Below are positions 1 through 7,100 of a DNA stretch of 12,554 bases, piece by piece. Made by a program: the position numbers and the translations under genes. The stretch covers positions 1-12,554 of the forward strand of contig DAOUBF010000022.1 of assembly GCA_034432795.1 (NCBI GenBank), given 5' to 3'. The stretch's first letter is position 1; every line of letters begins with the position of its first letter. Under the pieces are notes generated by a model. It was not told the origin of the DNA. It saw only the letters and a program-made list of their open reading frames with translations, and searched no databases. Source of the DNA: DAOUBF01 sp034432795 (lineage in GTDB: Bacteria > Chloroflexota > Anaerolineae > DSLN01).

Positions 1-5
1 CCCCC

Positions 6-1574
6 TTAGAAATGCGGCTCCGGGTCAATCGCCCCATCCACCACCATCCCATTATGCAGCCCCACCTGTTGAAACGTCAAGTGCAGGTGGATGCCGGTAG
101 AGTTCCCCGTTGTCCCGGCGTGCCCTAAGGGGGTCTGACCTGCTTTGACCTCCATGCCCTCTTCCACCAGGACATCGGCCATGTGGCCGTACCAGGACCT
201 GTATTCCTCGCCCAGGGTGGGGCGCAGGTCATGATAGACGCGGGCATAAATGCCATAGCCGCTACCGGGATCGGTCTTGCGCACCTTGTCCACCACGCCA
301 TCCAGGACAGGGACGATGACGTCGCCCTCGCGGGCGTACAGGTCCAGCCCTTCGTGGGGGCCGTAGTTGCGCGGCTCGCCATAGGGGTGGTTGATCTTGC
401 GTGAGCGGCCCAGCACGGGGTAGGTCAATCGCGGCTCTCTGGGGCTGGGTGGGGCAGGAGAAGTGACACTCTTGGCCACATAGGCCACAATCCTGTAGAA
501 GTCGCCTTCCTCCGCCTCAACGAAAAGGGCCTGGCCACGGGGGATGTCACCCATATCCGAGGCATCTGAGAGGTCCGGTGCCCGGCGCACGTTGATGAAG
601 GTGTAGCCCGGCCCAGGGGTGGCGTACACCACCTGGCGCTCAGGGGGAGGCGGGGGATGGGCTGCTGGCTGCGGTTCGGGCTGAGGTTGAGGCTGGGGCT
701 GACCGCTGACCCCTTCGGCCCAGTGCTGCACGAGCCAGGTCATCATCTCGGCGACATCGGTATGTTCGTACTTGCGCCACTGCTCCGTGCCCCAGAAGGT
801 GAACAGACAGGCGATGTCCACGCCCAATTCCTGGCAGCGGCGGGCATAGCGGGCGTACTCGTCACAGACCCCCTGGACGGTGAGGTGGCCATCGTTCACC
901 ATCTGACGCCAGCCCCCGCTGGGCAGGGCGGGTTCGTTCACGCCGTCAAAGCCGGCCTCGGTGTGCAGCCAGCGGATGCGCCCATGCACGCCCACCTGGC
1001 GCAACAGCGGCTCTATCCTCAGGATGTCGCGGAAGCTGTGGAAGTCCTCCGCGTGGAGCAGGCGCACCGGCCCGTAGCCGTGATAGCCGATGAAGCCGCC
1101 TGCATCCACAGCCGCCTGGATGGAGGGGGCCAGCAGCCTAACCTCGCCATCCCAGGGTTGTCCCTCCCGGACGACCTCCGGGTTGCCGGTGGCGATGTTG
1201 AGGATGCAGGGGGCCACGCCGCGCCGGACACATTCCTCTACAAAGCCCAGGTGGAAGGCGTTGGCGCGGGCGATGGCCAGTGCGTCGCCTGAGGGGACGC
1301 ATTCGTTCAGCCCCTCCAGGATGTCCACACCCTCCAGATCATCCTGCTCACGCACAAAGCGCCGCCCGCCCTCTACGCCCTGGTTCAAATAGGCATCCTG
1401 GTCGGGCACGAAGCGTCGCTTGATGGTGGTGATAGCGGGGTCAATGGCCTTGACCTCGCGACAGGCGCCGGAAGAGAACACTTTCACCGCCTTTGGGCGG
1501 ACAGGGAGCGAGCGTAGCCAATCGGCGCCACTGCCCTGCTCAATATGCGGACACAGCGGACTTGTGGAAATCAT
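6..1574 (-). CDS. Glycosidase-like / SH3 / M23 peptidase cell-wall hydrolase (lysin-like)
   Basis: A 522-residue multidomain protein expected to cut peptidoglycan. Residues ~30-285 resemble a clan-A (beta/alpha)8 glycosidase: Glu91 in LEGLNE fits the acid/base and Glu206 in LHTEAG fits the nucleophile. A Pro/Gln linker (~291-312) leads to an SH3-like domain (~325-365, INVRRAPD). A C-terminal M23 peptidase (~385-505) has the zinc ligands His407 and Asp411 (HEGLD) and the HLH pair His496/His498, so it should be active. The start at 1574 was chosen because AAGGAGG lies just upstream at good spacing; the longer in-frame start at 1649 falls inside the palindromic operator. There is no signal peptide or membrane segment, so export or release is unexplained, as for an endolysin. 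The gene is transcribed alone from the promoter at 1662-1690. The M23 call is firm; the glycosidase specificity is not known. Confidence 0.85.
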   Translation of the reverse strand: MISTSPLCPHIEQGSGADWLRSLPVRPKAVKVFSSGACREVKAIDPAITTIKRRFVPDQDAYLNQGVEGGRRFVREQDDLEGVDILEGLNECVPSGDALAIARANAFHLGFVEECVRRGVAPCILNIATGNPEVVREGQPWDGEVRLLAPSIQAAVDAGGFIGYHGYGPVRLLHAEDFHSFRDILRIEPLLRQVGVHGRIRWLHTEAGFDGVNEPALPSGGWRQMVNDGHLTVQGVCDEYARYARRCQELGVDIACLFTFWGTEQWRKYEHTDVAEMMTWLVQHWAEGVSGQPQPQPQPEPQPAAHPPPPPERQVVYATPGPGYTFINVRRAPDLSDASDMGDIPRGQALFVEAEEGDFYRIVAYVAKSVTSPAPPSPREPRLTYPVLGRSRKINHPYGEPRNYGPHEGLDLYAREGDVIVPVLDGVVDKVRKTDPGSGYGIYARVYHDLRPTLGEEYRSWYGHMADVLVEEGMEVKAGQTPLGHAGTTGNSTGIHLHLTFQQVGLHNGMVVDGAIDPEPHF

Positions 1575-1640
1575 GAGAACCTCCTTTGCGACCCACAGCG
1601 AAGTATACCCGGAATGGAGCGGAGCGCGAACGGCTCCTGG

Positions 1641-1658
1641 ATAGAACATATGTTCTAT
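1641..1658. promoter_or_regulatory. 18-bp perfect palindrome, candidate LexA operator
   Basis: ATAGAACATATGTTCTAT is identical to its reverse complement over all 18 bases. Its core GAAC-ATAT-GTTC matches the Bacillus subtilis-type LexA box GAAC-N4-GTTC at every specified position. It begins 3 bp after the -10 box of the minus-strand promoter and covers the predicted transcription start near 1655, so a bound dimer would block initiation of the wall-hydrolase gene. LexA is the known reader of this motif in Gram-positive bacteria. That it is the reader here is inferred; another dimeric repressor is possible. Confidence 0.65.
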
Positions 1659-1661
1659 AGC

Positions 1662-1690
1662 ATTTTAGCCTATAGCGAAGCCGCTGTCAA
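1662..1690 (-). promoter_or_regulatory. Sigma70-type promoter of the wall-hydrolase gene
   Basis: On the minus strand, a perfect -35 TTGACA (1690-1685) is followed by a 17-bp spacer and a -10 TAAAAT (1667-1662, five of six consensus bases). The predicted start is near 1655, inside the palindrome. This leaves a leader of about 80 nt before the SD and ATG at 1574. Confidence 0.75.
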
Positions 1691-1715
1691 GTCGTCAACC
1701 TCAGTTCACCGCCCC

Positions 1716-1737
1716 CCACCCCCTCATAGGGGGGTGG
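1716..1737 (-). terminator. GC-only hairpin downstream of the receiver-ATPase gene
   Basis: CCACCCCCT and AGGGGGGTGG form a 9-bp stem with one bulged G and a 3-nt loop. It lies about 16 nt past the stop of the minus-strand receiver–ATPase gene and before the promoter of the next gene. No U-run follows on the minus strand, so it is not a standard intrinsic terminator. It may slow polymerase or protect the mRNA end. Confidence 0.35.
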
Positions 1738-1752
1738 AAGGGGTTCCCCCTG

Positions 1753-2946
1753 CTAAAATAGCGGCCCGGTGACCGGCTGCAGAGGGCCGGTGGCACGTCT
1801 GGCCTTCGCCGCATGGACCAGGACCTTCTGCGCCAGTTCCTGGTATTGGGTGGAGACCATATTCTGGGGATCGCTGATCACCAACGGCAGGCGGTGCTGT
1901 GCAGTGAGAAACATCGCTTCGGGCGCCGGCGAGATGACTTGCGTCACGGACCGGTTCACGGCCTCCTGGACCATCTGCACCGTCATCGTCTGGCTGGAGG
2001 GGGCACGGTTGATCATGACCAGATCAATATGATTGGCCCCGCCCCCTATCGTGCTGATAGCTTCCAGGGTCCTCTCTAATAGCGTGACTGTGAGCGGATG
2101 GGGGTCAAACGTCAGGATGACATGGTTGACCAGGCCGATCAAGGCCCGGTTGACGGGGGTGAGGCCTGCGCCCAGGTCCAGCAGGACCAGGTCGGCCATG
2201 CGGCGCAGGTGGTGCAAGATGGCCTCGGCCAGCGCAGGCGTCCAGGCGGGGGTGGTTTCCTGATGGAGCAAGGGGGCAAATAGCAACCGCAGCCCGGTGC
2301 TATGCGTGGCCAGCCAGTTCTCCACCAGCCGGGCACTAATCTCACCGGGCGAGGAACGCAATAACATCCCCAGCCCCTCCGTATGCCCCATGCCCAGCAT
2401 GAAACTGGCCAGGCCCATGCCCGGTAGCATCTCGGCCAGGATGGTGTTGACGGCGTGGGGCGGGCTGGCGCAACTGACCGCCAGGTTGACCGCCAGCGTG
2501 GTGGTCCCCAGGCCGCCTTTGACCCCCAGGATGGCCACGACATGGGCGCTGCGAGCCAGGGCCGCCCGCAGTGCCGCAGTCCGATTGAGGATACCGTTGA
2601 CCCGTGCGGTCAGTTCACCCAGGTGGACTGGTTTGCTGACATACTCATCCGCGCCGGCCTCAAATCCGGCGATGCGGTCGGCCACTTCGTTCTTGGCGGT
2701 CAGGAAGATGATAGGGATGTGGCTGAGTTGGGGATCGGCGCGAAGCTGACGGCAGACCTCATAGCCGTCCATGCCCGGCATCATGATGTCCAGCAGGATC
2801 AGGGCGGGCAAGACCTCGGCTGCTTTAGCTATCGCCTCTGGGCCGCTGGGTGCGGTGACCACTTCCAGGCCGTTTCGCTCCAGCACCAGCCCGATCAGCC
2901 TGGCGACATCCGGCTCATCATCCACAATCAGAATCTTCTCCGCCAT
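1753..2946 (-). CDS. Response-regulator receiver fused to a CpaE/MinD-like ATPase domain
   Basis: A 397-residue protein. Residues 1-120 are a complete CheY-like receiver: acidic pair Asp9/Asp10, phospho-acceptor Asp53 in LLDIMMPGMDG, Thr83 and Lys105. Residues ~135-385 are a ParA/MinD-superfamily ATPase of CpaE/TadZ type. The deviant Walker A reads GVKGGLGTTT (141-150): the signature Lys143 is present, but Thr replaces the usual P-loop Lys. A Walker-B-like LLDLGAG contains Asp257. CpaE/TadZ proteins position Tad pilus machines and often carry a receiver-like N-terminus, usually degenerate; here it looks phosphorylatable. The start at 2946 begins the canonical receiver strand MAEKILIVDDE and has GGAGG 7 nt upstream. 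The open frame continues upstream without homology. No pilus genes or sensor kinase lie nearby, so the partner is unknown. The domain calls are firm; the role is inferred. Confidence 0.85.
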   Translation of the reverse strand: MAEKILIVDDEPDVARLIGLVLERNGLEVVTAPSGPEAIAKAAEVLPALILLDIMMPGMDGYEVCRQLRADPQLSHIPIIFLTAKNEVADRIAGFEAGADEYVSKPVHLGELTARVNGILNRTAALRAALARSAHVVAILGVKGGLGTTTLAVNLAVSCASPPHAVNTILAEMLPGMGLASFMLGMGHTEGLGMLLRSSPGEISARLVENWLATHSTGLRLLFAPLLHQETTPAWTPALAEAILHHLRRMADLVLLDLGAGLTPVNRALIGLVNHVILTFDPHPLTVTLLERTLEAISTIGGGANHIDLVMINRAPSSQTMTVQMVQEAVNRSVTQVISPAPEAMFLTAQHRLPLVISDPQNMVSTQYQELAQKVLVHAAKARRATGPLQPVTGPLF

Positions 2947-2951
2947 TCTCT

Positions 2952-2975
2952 GTCCTCCGTCGTCCGTCCTCCGTC
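2952..2975. repeat. Short GTC-rich direct repeat in the leader of the receiver-ATPase gene
   Basis: GTCCTCCGTC occurs at 2952-2961 and again at 2966-2975, with GTCC between. On the minus strand each copy reads GACGGAGGAC and contains GGAGG, so the Shine-Dalgarno sequence of the receiver–ATPase gene is duplicated 14 nt apart. Only the proximal one is correctly spaced. A similar GTCGTC-type tract occurs at 7757-7802. Confidence 0.6.
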
Positions 2976-3039
2976 CTTTGTAGCAGATTGGGGGGAGGGC
3001 GATCAATAGCCTGTATGTCCCGTTATTGTGCCATGAGGC

Positions 3040-3068
3040 TTGCATTAGAACGAGTGTTCGGGTATGAT
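3040..3068 (+). promoter_or_regulatory. Sigma70-type promoter upstream of the membrane protein and gyrB
   Basis: A -35 TTGCAT (3040-3045, four of six consensus bases) is followed by a 17-bp spacer and a -10 TATGAT (3063-3068, five of six). The predicted start is near 3075, giving a leader of about 32 nt before the ATG at 3107. The spacer holds an exact GAAC-N4-GTTC box. Confidence 0.65.
3048..3059. promoter_or_regulatory. Candidate LexA box inside the promoter spacer
   Basis: GAACGAGTGTTC has both conserved half-sites of the Gram-positive LexA box (GAAC-N4-GTTC) and the common flanking G on the right. It sits between the -35 and -10 elements, where a bound repressor would exclude RNA polymerase. 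It is the second exact match in this window. An 8-base pattern is expected about 0.2 times by chance in 12.5 kb, and both matches fall in promoters. Confidence 0.6.
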
Positions 3069-3106
3069 AGCTCCCAGTGGAGAGGGTTTTGTGGTACAAT
3101 AAAGCT

Positions 3107-4075
3107 ATGACTGCTCCTAGAGTCACCGCTGCGCCCCCCTTGGGTGTGACCGAGGCCATCTGGCGTGGATTGGAGACGGTGGCGCGACGGCCCTGGCTGA
3201 TCGTGCCCTCGGTGGTGCTGGATGTGTTCTTATGGCTGGGGCCGCATCTATCCATCAGGCGGCTGCTGCCCCGGCCAACGGAAGCCATGCCGGAGGCCCT
3301 GGCGCTGAGCCTGACGACGTTGCAGGAGATCGGCGAACAACTGAACCTGTTTTCATTGCTTGGCCCAGGGCCGCTGGGCATCCCCCGCCTGATGGGGATG
3401 CAGGGGCAGAGTGCGCCCGACGGGGTGGCAGCAGCGACAATTGACCTGACCAACCTGGGCCAGTTTGGCCTGGCGCTGCTCCTGTTGCCTCTGGTGGGTC
3501 TGCTGTTGGGGAGCGCCTATCTGGGCGCGATCGGCCAGGTAGTGCGCGATGGTCGGCTGGACCTGGCCAAGCTCTCTCGCCAGATGTGGGGCATCTGGCT
3601 GCGGCTGGTGTTGCTTGTGGCCGGGGTGCTCAGCCTGCTCACGGCGCTGGCCCTGCCCTTATGGCTGATTGCCATGGTCATGGCCCTATTTAGCGATGCC
3701 CTGGCCCTGATCGTCTGGCTGGTGTGGATGAGCATCGCCGTGTGGGTGATCATCTACCTGGGGTTCACCGTGCACGGCATCATCCTGCGCGGCGAGGGAC
3801 TGCTGCGGGCCATGTGGGGGAGCGTCAAGCTGGTGCAATGGAGCCTGTCCTCCACACTGGGCCTGTTCGCGGCGACAGCGGTGCTCAGCGCCGGATTGGG
3901 CGTGCTATTCAGCCTGCCAGGGCCAGACTCGTGGCTGGAACTGGCCGGGATCGGCGGCAATGCCTTTGTGAACACCGGCCTGGTGGCAGCGACCTTCATC
4001 TATTATCAGGACCGCTATCGCCGCTGGCAGGCGGCCCAGGCCGAACGGCCGGCCTATGCAAAACGCGAAACCTGA
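3107..4075 (+). CDS. Polytopic membrane protein of unknown function
   Basis: A 322-residue integral membrane protein, not assigned to a named family. It has a short amphipathic N-terminus with a first hydrophobic stretch (~27-47). A less hydrophobic loop (~50-115) follows, then about five strongly hydrophobic segments across ~118-300 (e.g. FGLALLLLPLVGLLLG and IWLRLVLLVAGVLSLL), and a basic cytosolic-looking tail ending KRET. No catalytic motif was seen. The overall look recalls DUF-type membrane proteins with Gly/Leu-rich helices that are common in Chloroflexota. The ATG at 3107 is preferred; a GTG ten codons upstream (3077) would be nearly leaderless and begins with an uncharacteristic sequence. 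No good SD precedes either. It is first in a probable unit with gyrB (67-nt gap) under the promoter with the LexA-like box, so a DNA-damage response at the membrane is possible but only inferred. Confidence 0.75.
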   Translation: MTAPRVTAAPPLGVTEAIWRGLETVARRPWLIVPSVVLDVFLWLGPHLSIRRLLPRPTEAMPEALALSLTTLQEIGEQLNLFSLLGPGPLGIPRLMGMQGQSAPDGVAAATIDLTNLGQFGLALLLLPLVGLLLGSAYLGAIGQVVRDGRLDLAKLSRQMWGIWLRLVLLVAGVLSLLTALALPLWLIAMVMALFSDALALIVWLVWMSIAVWVIIYLGFTVHGIILRGEGLLRAMWGSVKLVQWSLSSTLGLFAATAVLSAGLGVLFSLPGPDSWLELAGIGGNAFVNTGLVAATFIYYQDRYRRWQAAQAERPAYAKRET

Positions 4076-4142
4076 AGGGGAGTGGTACCCAACGGATTAT
4101 CTAACAACGTCGCCTTCGACGACAGGAATCAAGGGGAGTGGC

Positions 4143-7100
4143 ATGAGCGCAACCGTACCGGCATACGAAGCGAGCGACATCCAGGTGTTGGAAGGGCTGG
4201 AAGCTGTCCGCCGCCGCCCCGGCATGTATATCGGCAGCACCGACGTTAGAGGGCTTCACCACCTGATTTACGAAGTCGTGGATAACGCCATTGACGAGGC
4301 CCTGGCGGGGGCCTGCGACCGGATTGAGGTGACCATCCGCGCCGACGGCAGCGTCTCGGTGGTGGATAACGGGCGCGGCATCCCGGTGGAGAAGCACCCC
4401 CAGTTGGGGATACCTGCGCTGGAGGTCGTCATGACCCGCCTGCACGCTGGCGGCAAATTCGGCGGCGGCGGCTACAAGGTGGCCTCTGGCCTGCACGGCG
4501 TGGGCGTCTCCGCGGTGAACGCGCTCTCGGAGTGGCTGGAGGCCATCGTGGTGCGCGATGGGAACATATATCGCCAGCGCTATGAGCGGGGTGTGCCCGT
4601 GACCGGTGTGGAGGTCATCGGGAAGAGCACGCAGCGCGGAACGACGATAACCTTCCGGCCCGATGAGACCATCTTCAAGAGCGGCATTGACTACAAGTTT
4701 GAGACGCTGGCGCAACGCTTCCGCGAGATGGCCTTCCTCACCCGGAAGCTGACCATCTATTTCCGGGACGAGCGCGATGATCGCGAAATGACCTTCTACT
4801 TTGAGGGCGGCATCCGCTCGTTTGTGAGCTACCTCAACCGCAACCGCGAGGTGCTGCATCCCGTCGTCTATGTGGAGAAGCAGGTGAATGGGACACTGGT
4901 GGAGGTGGGCATCCAGTACAACGATGGCACGGCAGATTCGGTGTTCTCGTTCGCCAATAACATCAACACGGTGGACGGCGGGACACATCTCACCGGCTTC
5001 CGCGCCGCGCTGACGCGGACGATCAACGCCTATGCGCGCAAGGCGGGCCTGCTCAAAGAGAACGAGCCGAACTTCACCGCCGATGACACCCGCGAGGGGC
5101 TGACCGCGATCATCAGCGTGAAGCTTCAGGAGCCGCAGTTTGAAAGCCAGACGAAGGCCAAGCTGGGCAACGCCGAGGTCAAGGGCCAGGTGGAGAGTGT
5201 GGTGAGCGAGGCCTTCGGGGCCTTCCTGGAGGAGAATCCACGCGAGGCGCGGGCGATTGTGGAGAAGTGCCTGACCTCCTCGCGGGCACGGGAGGCCGCG
5301 CGGCAGGCGCGGGAGTTGGTGTTCCGCAAGAGCGCGCTGGAAAGCTCCACCCTGCCGGGAAAGCTGGCGGATTGCTCCGAACGCGACCCGGCCAGGAGCG
5401 AGTTGTACATCGTGGAGGGCGATAGCGCCGGGGGCAGCGCCAAGCAGGGCCGCGACCGCCACTTCCAGGCCATTCTGCCGCTGCGGGGGAAGATTCTCAA
5501 CACCGAGCGCACCCGGCTGGATAAGATCCTGGCGAACAACGAGATCAAGGCGCTGATCGCTGCGCTGGGGACGGGGATTGGCGATAGCTTTGACATAAGT
5601 GGGTTGCGCTATAATCGGATCATCATTATGAGCGTGGATGGGGACGAGATGACCCTCATCAAAGACCCGGAGGGGCAGGTCCGCCCGGTACGGGTCGGCG
5701 CGTTCGTTGACCGCCTTCTAGAGACAGGAGCAGACCCCGCAGCCTATCAGGTGCTCTGCTTCAGTCCGGAATCGGGCGAGGTGCATTACAAGCCCATTAA
5801 AGCGGTCATCCGCCACGATCACGAGGGTCCGATGTATGAGATTGAGACCGCTTATGGCCGGACGGTGCGCGTCACCGGAGAGCATAGCGTGTTCGTAGCG
5901 GGCGAAGATGGCCGGCCGGTTCTGAAGCGCGGTGACGAGGTGCGCGTGGGTGACTGGCTGGCGGCGCCTGCTCGCCTACCCGCGGCCGGGCGGTCGCCGC
6001 AGCAGATTGATCTGCTGCGCGCGTTCGTCGCACTCGGTGATGCAATGGACACTGACCTGGTGGTGCGTGGGCCAGGCGTTGAGGCCTGGTATAAGGCACG
6101 GGTGCGTGCAGAGTACGCTCAGCGCCCCGACATGGTTGAGGCGCGTGTGACGATCCCGGCAGAGGTGGGCGAGTCGCTTAAGCGACGACGCCAGGCATTG
6201 CGGCTGAGCCAGCGTGAGGTGTGCGATGCGGTGGGTATCCGCCAGCCGGTGACGTTTTATGCCTGGGAGCGGGGCGATTCGCGCCCGACGGTGACGCACT
6301 TCACGCGCTATGTAGAGGCGCTTGGGCTGGAGCCGGATGCCTGGCTGACGCGGGTGCAGATAGGTGATAGTCACCTTGATCACATCTGGAACACGCAGTA
6401 TCGCGCTGCCCCGCGCAATCGGGTGCGTGACTACGTCGCACTGCATGAGTTGACACCGGAGGATGTGGCGACAATCGGGGAGGATGTGAGGTTGACGCCG
6501 CGCCACTATGCCGACCAGGCGCTACCACGGCTGCTGCCGGTGAACGAATCTTTAATGTTACTGCTTGGGTTTTTCACGGCCGAAGGGTCGTTGAGCGGGC
6601 GCAACGGTGTGCGGCTGGCGATCGGGAAGCGCAATCAAGCATACGTGGCCGAACTGAGCGCAGCGATTCGCAATGTATTTGGGCTGGCACCGACATTTTA
6701 CGCTGGAAGGGGCGGTCGCAGCGACGAGTTGCGCCTGCTGAATCGTGTGGTGACAGCGGTGTTCCGGTGGCTATTCGGCTACGATGGCACGAACGCAGGC
6801 AAGAAGCACATCCCCGACCTTGTGTTTAACGTGGACCGAGGGCTGCAGCTTGCCTTCTTGCGCGGATACTTCCTCGGCGATGGCACGGTGGGCCACCGGC
6901 AGATTAGCTTTGCGACGACGTCAGAGACGTTGGCCGAGCAGCTTATGTACCTGTTGCTGATGCACGGGATCAGGGCATCCCTATCTCAGCACAAGCCGAG
7001 CGGCAAACCTGGCGGCATGATCCGGGGAAAGCCGATTATCACGCGACGCACCGCCTACGTACTCACGGTTGGGCAGCGCGACAGTATTGCCGCGCTGGAG

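Noticed and set aside
1696..1707. CAACCTCAGTTC, a 7/8 match to the LexA-type box just upstream of the -35 of the wall-hydrolase promoter
   Set aside because: One-mismatch versions are expected several times by chance in a window of this size, so position alone does not support it.
2455..3009. Plus-strand open frame of 184 codons across the receiver domain
   Set aside because: It is a shadow of the minus-strand receiver–ATPase gene, which has all conserved receiver residues in order.
2947..3453. N-terminal extension of the receiver-ATPase frame up to 3453
   Set aside because: The receiver fold begins exactly at MAEKILIVDDE (2946) with a well-placed GGAGG. The extension overlaps the opposite-strand promoter and membrane gene and shows no homology.
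4075..4141. AAGGGGAGTGG repeated at 4075-4085 and 4131-4141 as a possible mobile or regulatory repeat
   Set aside because: The second copy serves as the gyrB ribosome binding site and the first overlaps the upstream stop. An 11-bp purine-rich repeat is weak evidence for anything more.
4101..5462. Long open frame (453 codons) on the minus strand opposite gyrB
   Set aside because: It is antisense to the strongly conserved GyrB ATPase and TOPRIM coding sequence; GC-rich codon bias keeps the opposite frame open. It has no SD and no recognisable motif.
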